NCBI RefSeq assembly: GCF_002394865.1
Contig: NZ_DGUZ01000003.1
Span: 426 to 14,509 of the forward strand
DNA from: Fibrobacter sp. UBA4297
GTDB lineage: Bacteria > Fibrobacterota > Fibrobacteria > Fibrobacterales > Fibrobacteraceae
Length of the DNA stretch: 14,084 nucleotides
Direction of reading: 5' to 3'
This document shows positions 6,514 to 12,441 of the stretch, in pieces. Made by a program: the position numbers and the translations under genes. The notes beneath the pieces were generated by a model that did no database searches, was not told the origin of the DNA, and saw only the letters and a program-made list of their open reading frames with translations. Positions within the stretch are counted from its first letter, which is position 1; each line of letters begins with the position of its first letter.

Positions 6514-6589
6514 ATCCCTCTCTCTCCTTGAGAGAGGGGGAATGGAATTGAAACGAAGTGAACGTCTTGTCCAATCCCTCTCTCTCCTT
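6514..6589 (+). repeat. two copies of the tRNA-Ser 3' end
   Basis: ATCCCTCTCTCTCCTT at 6514-6529 and AATCCCTCTCTCTCCTT at 6573-6589 exactly match the end of tRNA-Ser (6311-6327). Each copy is followed by a G/A-rich segment that can fold back on it (for example CCCTCTCTC 6516-6524 with GAGAGAGGG 6530-6538). The two copies are about 60 bases apart within a loose direct repeat. They could be attachment-site remnants or part of a dispersed CT/GA-rich repeat. Confidence 0.5.
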
Positions 6590-6746
6590 GGAGTGAGTGA
6601 GAATGCTCTCGTATTGAGAGAGAACGTGAGGGAAAAACTCTCTCCACCCCTAAAATCCGACAAAATCTCTAAAATTGGCTTTTTTGAGCATTTTTATAGT
6701 CTAAAAATAATTTTTTGTAATAAAAATGTATTCTTTTCTAAAAAAT

Positions 6747-6757
6747 TATGCTATATT
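6747..6757 (+). promoter_or_regulatory. candidate extended -10 promoter
   Basis: TTATGCTATATT in a very A/T-rich stretch: TG one base upstream of TATATT (6752-6757) fits an extended -10. The -35 is weak. It would start transcription near 6764, just before the short reading frame at 6787. Confidence 0.35.
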
Positions 6758-6786
6758 TATTTTTGTGAATGTGTCAGAGGGGAGCT

Positions 6787-6861
6787 TTGATTTGTTTGCA
6801 GAATTGCAAATGCCACAGAATTTATAAAAGCAATAGACAGTACATAATAAGGAACCGTTAA
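6787..6861 (+). CDS. possible 24-residue Cys-containing peptide
   Basis: A TTG at 6787 follows AGAGGGGAG (6776-6784), a strong purine ribosome-binding site, and reads MICLQNCKCHRIYKSNRQ and six more residues to TAA at 6859-6861. Three cysteines lie in the first nine residues (C3, C7, C9). The look is of a truncated zinc-finger N-terminus such as those of small transposases, but it is too short to assign. A promoter-like TGCTATATT lies upstream and a hairpin about 60 bases downstream, so a short transcript is plausible. The whole stretch 6660-6960 holds no larger gene. Treat as tentative. Confidence 0.2.
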   Translation: MICLQNCKCHRIYKSNRQYIIRNR

Positions 6862-6921
6862 TACGGTTTTGGTGTATTTGGAGTTTATTCAAAAGTCTCT
6901 CATTCCAACTCGTAAAATACT

Positions 6922-6953
6922 GTCGCCCTCCTTTCGAGGGCGACTTCCCGTTT
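6922..6953 (+). terminator. GC-rich hairpin, possible terminator
   Basis: GTCGCCCTC (6922-6930) and GAGGGCGAC (6936-6944) form a 9-bp perfect stem with loop CTTTC, followed by TTCCCGTTT. The T-tract is interrupted, so termination is likely but not certain. It may end a short transcript started near 6764. Confidence 0.5.
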
Positions 6954-6979
6954 ATAAGGTGCGCGGCATTTTGCAGTAG

Positions 6980-7250
6980 AAAAAAAAGACCGACTTTTCA
7001 GTTGAAAAAAAAAGACCAACCTTGCGGTTGATCTTTTTTATACCTTTTGACGCGGTTGAAAAAAAGAACTTGTCCTTCGACAAGTCCTTTTTATACCCTT
7101 TAATGCGGTTGAAAAAAAAGACCAACCTTGCGGTTGATCTTTTTTATACCTTTTGACGCGGTTGAAAAAAGAACTTGTCCTTCGACAAGTCCTTTTTATA
7201 CCTTTTAATGCGGTTAAAAAAAAGACCAACCTTGCGGTTGATCTTTTTTA
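6980..7250 (-). repeat. tandem array of terminator-like hairpins
   Basis: Two hairpin types alternate as A1-B1-A2-B2-A3. Type A has CAACC-TTGC-GGTTG stems at 7017-7030, 7123-7136 and 7227-7240. Type B has ACTTGTC-CTTC-GACAAGT at 7068-7085 and 7073+100 (7173-7190). Each is flanked by long A runs on the left and T runs on the right, so each looks like an intrinsic terminator in both directions. The period of an A+B pair is 104-106 bases. A degenerate extra unit (CGACT/AGTTG) precedes at about 6990-7003. A3 is the terminator of the adjacent tRNA-Glu gene, and an identical copy (7429-7442) follows the second tRNA-Glu. The other units look like earlier duplications of that terminator region. Confidence 0.75.
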
Positions 7251-7323
7251 TACCCCCAAGCGGTTTCGAACCGCTGTTGCGGGAATGAAAATCCCGAGTC
7301 CTGGGCCACTAGACGATAGGGGC
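7251..7323 (-). tRNA. tRNA-Glu(UUC), copy 1
   Basis: On the minus strand: acceptor GCCCCTA with TGGGGGT, D-arm region CGTCTAGTGGCCCAGGAC, anticodon arm CGGGA-TTTTCAT-TCCCG with anticodon TTC, T arm AGCGG-TTCGAAA-CCGCT, and discriminator A. The length is 73 without CCA, which is not encoded. The first acceptor pair is G-U rather than G-C. The sequence is identical to copy 2. Confidence 0.95.
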
Positions 7324-7339
7324 GTTTTGTGTGAGGACA

Positions 7340-7367
7340 AATATAGGATTTTATAGAATAATGTCAA
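7340..7367 (-). promoter_or_regulatory. promoter of tRNA-Glu copy 1
   Basis: Minus strand TTGACA (7362-7367), 16-base spacer, TATATT (7340-7345). Consensus -35 and near-consensus -10, placed to start about 10 bases before the tRNA. Confidence 0.85.
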
Positions 7368-7417
7368 GGGTGAATTAATAATTTTTTTTAGGGGTGGGGG
7401 CGGCACTTTCTTACGGT

Positions 7418-7450
7418 AAAAAAAAGACCAACCTTGCGGTTGATCTTTTT
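7418..7450 (-). terminator. terminator of tRNA-Glu copy 2
   Basis: Minus strand GATCAACC-GCAA-GGTTGGTC-like hairpin (core stem 7429-7442) followed by eight T (complement of 7418-7425), immediately after the tRNA 3' end. Identical to the A3 unit at 7216-7248. Confidence 0.8.
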
Positions 7451-7452
7451 TA

Positions 7453-7525
7453 TACCCCCAAGCGGTTTCGAACCGCTGTTGCGGGAATGAAAATCCCGAG
7501 TCCTGGGCCACTAGACGATAGGGGC
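7453..7525 (-). tRNA. tRNA-Glu(UUC), copy 2
   Basis: Identical to the tRNA at 7251-7323, displaced by 202 bases. The identical block spans 7417-7535 versus 7215-7333 (119 bases), covering the terminator, the tRNA and 10 bases beyond. Upstream of that the copies diverge except for the promoter elements, so each gene can be transcribed independently. Confidence 0.95.
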
Positions 7526-7540
7526 GTTTTGTGTGCGCCA

Positions 7541-7568
7541 AATATAGATGTTTATAGAAAATTGTCAA
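7541..7568 (-). promoter_or_regulatory. promoter of tRNA-Glu copy 2
   Basis: Minus strand TTGACA (7563-7568), 16-base spacer, TATATT (7541-7546). It has the same architecture as copy 1. Its -35 overlaps a plus-strand TTGTCA (7563-7568) that could belong to the divergent ABC transporter operon. Confidence 0.85.
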
Positions 7569-7601
7569 GGGTCTTTGTTTGAATTTTTTATTTTTTCTCT
7601 C

Positions 7602-9167
7602 GTGATTCTGAAAAAAAGGCTAAAAAGGATACTTTGGCGAGGCGTTTTCCGCTTTTTGCCAGTGGCTTTGCTTGCTAGTGCCGCCGATGCAGCGTTGCTT
7701 TGGGGCATTCGCTCATTCATGGATATTCTCCAAGGCAAACCGATTTTCTCACTCTCCGGGTGGCTAGTGCTGATGGTTGTCCTTACGGCGCTCCGTTTTG
7801 CTTTTTTCGCCTGGAAAATGAACATTTCCGAAAAATGGCTTTTTGGCGCGGGTTCCCTTGTGATGGGGTGGTTCTTGCATACGCTCCGTTCGCTCTCGCC
7901 GCGGGTGTTCCATACTCCGGAGGGTGAATCGAAGGTCGAGGCGGCATACGAATCGGTGATAGTCTTGCAATCGAATGGTGGCGTGTTTTTTCAGGCGGTT
8001 CAGGCGCTTCTTCAGCTTTTGGTCTTTTTGCCTGTGCTGTTTTGCATTTCGTGGCCGTTGACTTTGTTCTTGTTTGTGGTTGTCGTGCCGCTTGTGGGCT
8101 GGATGCAGCGCCGCTTGCATAAGATGGGACCTGCCGAAGAATACATCCTGACGGAACGCTCTGATTTTCGCGGTTCGCTTTATCTTGCTCGTAAGCTTTT
8201 TCGTCGCTGGAGTTCCCGTTTTGAACGCCGTGAAATTTCGAATGACTTGATGGCGCAGGTCCGCAATCTTCGAGATGATGGTCTTGAAGTCTCGCTCCGC
8301 AAGGGCGTGCTTTCGTTGATTACCGAAACGGTGTCTGTCCTTGCGATGGTCTTTGTGCTTGCGTTCTGTGCGCTTTTGATTTCGAAAGGGTGGATGGACG
8401 GGACTGGACTTGTGCTTTACTGCTCGGCTGTTCTCCTTTGTTATAAACCCGTGAAAGAATGCGCACGCGTGATGCCTCAAGCGCGGTCGGCATTGAGCGC
8501 CCTTAGTGTCCTCGAAAAATTTGAATCGTTGCCTTCGAAAAAATCGGATTCCAGCTCTGCTGAAAAAACGTGTTCTCCGGATTTTGACAACTTGCAAATT
8601 GCCCATGGCGACTTTGCTTACGAAGGCGCGTTCGAAACACTCTTTAGCAATTTTTCGCTTTGCTGGAGTACAAAAAAGCCGGTGCTAGTCCGTGGCAGGA
8701 ACGGTGTCGGTAAATCAACGCTGTTGCGCTTGATTGCTGGGCTTGAGGAATGGGATTATGGACAAATTTCAAGTTCAATCCCGCTGAAAAATAACGTGTT
8801 TTTTTTAGCGCAAGATTTAGAATTGCCACCGATTCACTTGTTGCAAAAACTCCTTGCGCAAACGGATTCTGCGGCTGTTGTTGAATTTGCTCGTGCTGCA
8901 CGAGTGGACAAGATAATAGCCAAAGAGGGAATGTCGGGTGGCGAACGCGCGCGTGTCGCCTTGGCGTGGGCGCTTGCCTCGGACAGTTCGATGGTGCTTC
9001 TTGATGAACCGTTTGCGTCTGTGGCGCTTGCGGACCGTGAACTGCTTTTGACGGCGTTCCTTGATACGGCGGAACTCTTGCACAAGTGGGTGGTGCTCGT
9101 GAGCCACGATGTCCTTTCGCACGGGTTAGAACAACGTTTTAATGTCGCGGAGATGGGCGATGTCTGA
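7602..9167 (+). CDS. ABC half-transporter (membrane domain fused to ATPase)
   Basis: An exporter-type ABC protein: an N-terminal membrane domain (hydrophobic segments about residues 15-38, 52-70, 130-168 and 240-280) fused to an ATPase domain (about 330-521). Walker A GRNGVGKS is at 365-372, Q-loop Q404, signature MSGGE 444-448, Walker B MVLLDEP 464-470, and the switch His at 502. The ATPase is compact and the membrane domain has fewer clear helices than the usual six. It would work as a dimer in the inner membrane. Substrate unknown. Sitting first in an operon with waaA and ispH suggests a lipid or envelope substrate. I chose GTG 7602 (VILKKRLKRILWRG). An in-frame ATG at 7548 would lie inside the divergent tRNA promoter, and TTG 7575 is a third option with AAGGG only 3 bases upstream. 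Confidence 0.85.
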   Translation: MILKKRLKRILWRGVFRFLPVALLASAADAALLWGIRSFMDILQGKPIFSLSGWLVLMVVLTALRFAFFAWKMNISEKWLFGAGSLVMGWFLHTLRSLSPRVFHTPEGESKVEAAYESVIVLQSNGGVFFQAVQALLQLLVFLPVLFCISWPLTLFLFVVVVPLVGWMQRRLHKMGPAEEYILTERSDFRGSLYLARKLFRRWSSRFERREISNDLMAQVRNLRDDGLEVSLRKGVLSLITETVSVLAMVFVLAFCALLISKGWMDGTGLVLYCSAVLLCYKPVKECARVMPQARSALSALSVLEKFESLPSKKSDSSSAEKTCSPDFDNLQIAHGDFAYEGAFETLFSNFSLCWSTKKPVLVRGRNGVGKSTLLRLIAGLEEWDYGQISSSIPLKNNVFFLAQDLELPPIHLLQKLLAQTDSAAVVEFARAARVDKIIAKEGMSGGERARVALAWALASDSSMVLLDEPFASVALADRELLLTAFLDTAELLHKWVVLVSHDVLSHGLEQRFNVAEMGDV

Positions 9168-9771
9168 TGCGGAAAACAGGTTGTCTGCATTCCTGTATCG
9201 CTATCGCGGATACATCTTGGCTCTTGTTGCCGTTACCCTAGTTATAACCCCACCTTGCGTTGGTTATAGCGGTCTCCTAATAGCAATCCCGATTTATGTT
9301 GTAAGTGCTTTTTTACGGGTGCAGTCGCGGCGCTTTATCGGTGAACATACTCGTGGGCATGTCCATGCGGCTGATTCGCTTGTGACTTGTGGCCCTTACG
9401 CTTGCGTCCGGCATCCGCTCTATATTTCCAATACGGGTTTTGCGCTCGGGGTTGCGTTTTTTCATCTAGGCGTTTCGCCTTGGGTGGTTGCGTTTATGCT
9501 TGTCGTGGTGGCGTTTGAAGTGGCGCTTTCGCGAATCGAAGACCGTTTTTTGGAGCGGAAATTCGGCGATGTGTGGCGCGCATGGGCGTGCAAAACTCCG
9601 GCGTTTTTCCCGCGTCTCGGCGGAAGTTGCGAAAATGCTTGTGATTCTAAGCACGTTCCCGCTCAAAGAAGCTTCTGGCGGGCGTTTTTTGCGGATTCTT
9701 CGACATGGCTGTGGCTTTTCTTTTGTAATTTATTGCTGATACTAAGGAAAGTGGCGGTTTTCTATGTTTAA
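9160..9771 (+). CDS. ICMT/phospholipid methyltransferase-like membrane protein
   Basis: A 203-residue integral membrane protein with about four hydrophobic segments (residues 18-30, 37-53, 91-120 and 181-196). It contains GPYACVRHPLYISN at 78-91, the hallmark G-P-Y-x-x-x-R-H-P-x-Y of the isoprenylcysteine carboxyl methyltransferase / phospholipid methyltransferase group. An acidic and basic segment, EDRFLERKFGDVW, sits at 127-139, matching the family's conserved E-x-x-L-x-x-x-F/Y-G end. Members methylate prenylated or lipid substrates with SAM; many bacterial ones are uncharacterised. The ATG at 9160 has GGAG seven bases upstream and overlaps the transporter stop by 8 bases. An upstream ATG at 9142 is less likely. 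The C-terminal extension after residue 153 is not part of the motif region. Confidence 0.75.
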   Translation: MSDAENRLSAFLYRYRGYILALVAVTLVITPPCVGYSGLLIAIPIYVVSAFLRVQSRRFIGEHTRGHVHAADSLVTCGPYACVRHPLYISNTGFALGVAFFHLGVSPWVVAFMLVVVAFEVALSRIEDRFLERKFGDVWRAWACKTPAFFPRLGGSCENACDSKHVPAQRSFWRAFFADSSTWLWLFFCNLLLILRKVAVFYV

Positions 9772-10942
9772 GGTGTTTGACATTGCGCGTGAGGCTCTCG
9801 GATCTGTAGCCAAAGCTGCAGCCAAGGTGCCTGTTATAGAAAATAAGTACCATGTGAATGCCCGTTTGCGCGGCCCGTGGCCTAAGGGACCGTTCCTTTG
9901 GATGCATGGCGCGAGTCTTGGCGAATGCAAAATGCTCTTGAATCTGGCGAAGTGCCTCAAGGAGGACTTGCCGAATTGCCCGCGTCTTTTGATTACGACT
10001 CAGAAGGTTGAGGTCGTTTCGTTTATTAAGGAATCGGGCGTGGATGTGGTCGCGCACATTGCTCCTGTGGATGCCCCTGCTACGATGAAGTCCTTTATTT
10101 CGGCCGTGAAACCGCTAGGGCTAATTTTGGCTGAAAATGAACTTTGGCCGGGCTATCTCTCGTCAATGTTGCGCATTTCGACGCGCCCGCCGGTAGCGCT
10201 TGTCTCTGGGCGGTTCCATCATGCGGTTCCTGGAATGGACTATGCTGCAGTTGGCTTTGTGAGCATGCAGACGGGGTCGGACTTGTCACGCTTTTTTAGC
10301 GTTTCTGCGCGGGCGAGTAATTCGCGAATGATGATTGGCGGCGACTGGAAACTTTTGCCATGGGTGCGCTTGAACAAGGCCGTTTCTGCTCCTGAGAATC
10401 CGACGGTCGATACTGTGTTTGTCTCGATGCATCTCCAGGAGTTGCCGAGCCTTGGTCGTATGGTTCTTTCGTCGATCAAGCGCGGGGAATCTGTGGTGCT
10501 GATGCCACGCCGTTTGTCCGAAGTGGATGAATTCCGCAAGGAACTTGTCGGTCTGGGCGTTTCCGTGGTTGACTGGCCGCAGGTGCAGAATGGGGCGGTC
10601 TCGATTGTGAATGAGTTTGGCAAGACAAAAGAAGTTTTGGCGGTTTCTAAAACGGCTGTTGTCGGTGGTTCGTTTGCGCGTGGCCTTGGTGTCCATGATT
10701 TTTGGGAGCCGCTCCAGAGCGGTGTTTCCACTTGTGTGGGGCCGTATGCCGATGGACAAAAAGAAGCGGTTGCAACACTTGTACGTGAAGGCGTTATCGC
10801 CCAGCTGCAATCGGCGGAGGAATATTCAAGGCGCAATAAGCCTGATATCCGTTTGGTGCAGACGTTCCTTGCTCATGAAAGCGCAAAGATTAGCGATTCG
10901 TACCAGCAATTGCTGGAGTTCTTGAAAAATTTGTTAAAGTAA
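9764..10942 (+). CDS. waaA: 3-deoxy-D-manno-octulosonic acid (Kdo) transferase
   Basis: A GT-B glycosyltransferase that adds Kdo from CMP-Kdo to lipid A precursor at the cytoplasmic face of the inner membrane. Family landmarks are WMHGASLGE at 46-54 (the E of this motif is the catalytic acid/base in studied enzymes), LLITTQ 75-80, ENELWPG 124-130 (E. coli type ETELWPN), and VVGGSFARGLGVHDFWEPL 299-317 for the CMP-sugar site (family FVGGSL...GGHNPLEPA). At 392 residues it is slightly shorter than the roughly 420 of E. coli and lacks an obvious N-terminal transmembrane anchor. The ATG overlaps the upstream stop by 8 bases (ATGTTTAAG), suggesting translational coupling. In the landmark stretch the usual GGHNP is GVHDF, a divergent version. 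Kdo transfer is confident; the number of Kdo units added cannot be told. Confidence 0.9.
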   Translation: MFKVFDIAREALGSVAKAAAKVPVIENKYHVNARLRGPWPKGPFLWMHGASLGECKMLLNLAKCLKEDLPNCPRLLITTQKVEVVSFIKESGVDVVAHIAPVDAPATMKSFISAVKPLGLILAENELWPGYLSSMLRISTRPPVALVSGRFHHAVPGMDYAAVGFVSMQTGSDLSRFFSVSARASNSRMMIGGDWKLLPWVRLNKAVSAPENPTVDTVFVSMHLQELPSLGRMVLSSIKRGESVVLMPRRLSEVDEFRKELVGLGVSVVDWPQVQNGAVSIVNEFGKTKEVLAVSKTAVVGGSFARGLGVHDFWEPLQSGVSTCVGPYADGQKEAVATLVREGVIAQLQSAEEYSRRNKPDIRLVQTFLAHESAKISDSYQQLLEFLKNLLK

Positions 10943-10954
10943 ATTAGGTGAATT

Positions 10955-11887
10955 ATGAAAAAAATCGTTTTGGCTACGCCCCGTGGTTTCTGTGCCGGTG
11001 TGGACCGTGCCATTCATGTCGTTGAAAAGGCTATTCAAAAATTTGGTACGCCGATATATGTGCGCCATGAAATTGTTCATAACAAGTTTGTTGTAGAAAC
11101 GCTTAAGGAAAAGGGCGTGGTTTTTGTCGATGAACTTTCCCAGGTTCCAGAAGGTTCCGTGGTGATTTTCTCGGCACATGGTGTTGCGGAACGCATTTAC
11201 GAAGAAGCTAAAGCTCGCGATTTGCAGGTGCTCGATGCGAGCTGCCCGCTGGTGCTCAAGGTGCATTTCAGTGCCAAGCGCCATTACAATGCGGGGCGCC
11301 ATATCATCTTGATTGGCCATGCGGGCCATGCCGAAGTGGAAGGCACGCTTGGACAGCTCCCGGAAGGCGCCATTACGCTTATCCGCAACGAAAAGGACGC
11401 GGAAACGGTAGAGGTGCCGGCTGACAAGGAACTAGCCTACATCACGCAAACGACGCTCTCTGTGGCCGAAACACGCAAGATTATCGAGGCGCTTAAACGT
11501 CGATTCCCGAAAATCATCGGGCCGGATGCTGGAGACCTCTGCTATGCGACGGGTAACCGCCAGGCTGCAGTCCTTGAACTTTGCTCCGAAGTTGACATGC
11601 TTTTGGTGGTCGGGGCCAAGAATTCCTCGAACTCCTCCCGTTTGATGGAGCTTGGACTTGAGCAGGGGCTCCCGAGCCACTTGATTGCAGACGTGAACGA
11701 CCTTGATCCGGCGTGGTTTGAAAACATTGAAACGGTCGGTCTTTCGAGCGGAGCCAGTGCACCGGAGGTGCTGGTTCAGGGTGTCGTCGACTGGCTGAAA
11801 GAAAAATTTGGCCCGATTGAAGTGAAAAATCTTGTAAAATTAGTCGAAAATACGAAGTTTAACTTGCCAAAAGCATTGCAAGATTAA
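10955..11887 (+). CDS. ispH: 4-hydroxy-3-methylbut-2-enyl diphosphate reductase
   Basis: IspH (LytB), the last enzyme of the MEP pathway. It reduces HMBPP to IPP and DMAPP with a 4Fe-4S cluster in the cytoplasm. The three cluster cysteines are present at C13 (PRGFCAGV), C97 (DASCPLV) and C196 (GDLCYATGNRQ). Substrate residues H42 (IVHNKFV), H75 (SAHGV), H125 and E127 (GHAGHAEVEG), and the TQTTLS motif at 164-169 are also there. At 310 residues it is the full expected length. AGGTGA lies five bases before the ATG, and the gene starts 12 bases after waaA, as the last member of the operon. No stem-loop terminator is evident right after the stop, so some read-through into rpmB is possible. Confidence 0.97.
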   Translation: MKKIVLATPRGFCAGVDRAIHVVEKAIQKFGTPIYVRHEIVHNKFVVETLKEKGVVFVDELSQVPEGSVVIFSAHGVAERIYEEAKARDLQVLDASCPLVLKVHFSAKRHYNAGRHIILIGHAGHAEVEGTLGQLPEGAITLIRNEKDAETVEVPADKELAYITQTTLSVAETRKIIEALKRRFPKIIGPDAGDLCYATGNRQAAVLELCSEVDMLLVVGAKNSSNSSRLMELGLEQGLPSHLIADVNDLDPAWFENIETVGLSSGASAPEVLVQGVVDWLKEKFGPIEVKNLVKLVENTKFNLPKALQD

Positions 11888-11895
11888 CTTTAGCC

Positions 11896-11924
11896 TTGAC
11901 AGTTCCAGAATTTTTAGCTAAAAT
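11896..11924 (+). promoter_or_regulatory. rpmB promoter
   Basis: TTGACA (11896-11901), 17-base spacer, TAAAAT (11919-11924). Near-consensus housekeeping promoter giving a leader of about 23 bases before the rpmB ATG. Confidence 0.85.
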
Positions 11925-11953
11925 TGCTGCCTGTAAAAACAACGGAGTTTAAT

Positions 11954-12175
11954 ATGAGCCGCATTTGTGAAGTTACCGGCAAAGCCGGTCTCGTGGGCAA
12001 CATGGTTTCCCACTCTAACCGTAAGAAGTTGATGAAGCAGCTTCCGAACCTCCAGAAGAAGCGCTTCTACATTCCTGAAGAAGACCGCTGGGTGACGCTC
12101 CGCGTTAGCGCTGCTGGTCTCCGCACGATCAACAAGCTTGGCATCCAGGCTGTTGCTCAGGAACTCGGAATCTAA
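11954..12175 (+). CDS. rpmB: 50S ribosomal protein L28
   Basis: A 73-residue, strongly basic large-subunit ribosomal protein. The family start MSRICEVTGKAGLVGNMVSH is followed by SNRKKLMKQLPNLQKKRFY, the characteristic N-x-K-T/L...F-x-P-N-L...R segment, and a C-terminal VSAAGLRTINKLGI. The length is normal for bacterial L28. The ATG at 11954 has GGAG at 11944-11947, six bases upstream. An in-frame ATG at 11924 sits on the -10 element and is not a real start. Of the usual zinc-binding cysteines only C5 remains, so this is the C-minus type. In many genomes rpmB is paired with rpmG; here it stands alone between its promoter and a terminator. Confidence 0.97.
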   Translation: MSRICEVTGKAGLVGNMVSHSNRKKLMKQLPNLQKKRFYIPEEDRWVTLRVSAAGLRTINKLGIQAVAQELGI

Positions 12176-12201
12176 TTTCTTAGATTAAAAGTTTAGCAAA
12201 A

Positions 12202-12229
12202 ACCGCTATGCTCTGCATAGCGGTCTTTT
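12202..12229 (+). terminator. rpmB terminator
   Basis: ACCGCTATG (12202-12210) pairs with CATAGCGGT (12216-12224) around CTCTG, followed by CTTTT. It is preceded by AAAAA, so it may also work in reverse. Confidence 0.85.
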
Positions 12230-12275
12230 GTGTATTTATTTTGGGTTGCTTTACACGACATCGCCGTTTAATACA

Positions 12276-12302
12276 AAAAAAGCCCCAGTGCTGAGACCGG
12301 GG
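12276..12302 (-). terminator. minus-strand terminator candidate
   Basis: CCCCAGT (12283-12289) pairs with ACCGGGG (12296-12302) with one G-U pair and a 6-base loop. On the minus strand it is followed by CTTTTTTT. It probably ends transcription of the exonuclease gene, with its stop 135 bases away. Confidence 0.6.
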
Positions 12303-12321
12303 TTGACGAATTCTCTTTGTC

Positions 12322-12360
12322 AAGCCCTACTTGATAGGGCTTCTCCTTTTTTTAAAGGAG
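12322..12360 (+). terminator. back-to-back hairpins with T run
   Basis: AAGCCCTA-CTTGA-TAGGGCTT (12322-12342) is followed at once by CTCCTTTTTTTAAAGGAG (12343-12360), which can itself fold. It probably acts as a second, back-up terminator between the convergent rpmB and exonuclease genes. Confidence 0.6.
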
Positions 12361-12384
12361 ATTCCCGGTCTAGCCGGGAATGAC
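12361..12384 (+). repeat. REP-like palindrome
   Basis: ATTCCCGG (12361-12368) and CCGGGAAT (12374-12381) form an 8-bp stem, followed by GAC. The trailing GAATGACA (12378-12385) is itself mirrored by TGTCATTC (12392-12399), so two overlapping inverted repeats are present. Same family as 1-15 and 13944-13967. Confidence 0.75.
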
Positions 12385-12413
12385 AAGCGTATGTCATTCG
12401 AAGATAATTTTAC

Positions 12414-12441
12414 TTCCGACTTCCTACTGTCTACCGACTAC
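12414..12441 (-). repeat. heptamer tandem repeat overlapping a stop codon
   Basis: Plus strand reads TTCCGAC, TTCCTAC, TGTCTAC, CGACTAC: four consecutive 7-base units ending in AC, mostly CTAC. The CTA of the last unit (12438-12440) is the TAG stop of the exonuclease gene. A sister array lies at 14015-14035. Confidence 0.6.

Noticed and set aside
6367..6663. Minus-strand frames rich in RRERD and SPPSGLRPE
   Set aside because: The frames follow the palindromes and CT/GA repeats of this stretch. They are products of repeat DNA, not a gene.
7038..7229. A minus-strand frame with repeated FFLTALKGIKRTCRRTSS-like units
   Set aside because: It is the translation of the tandem terminator-hairpin array; the period and A/T runs explain it.
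6980..7250. The array considered as a CRISPR
   Set aside because: Units are about 105 bases and almost wholly repeat, with no variable 30-40-base spacers and no cas genes nearby.
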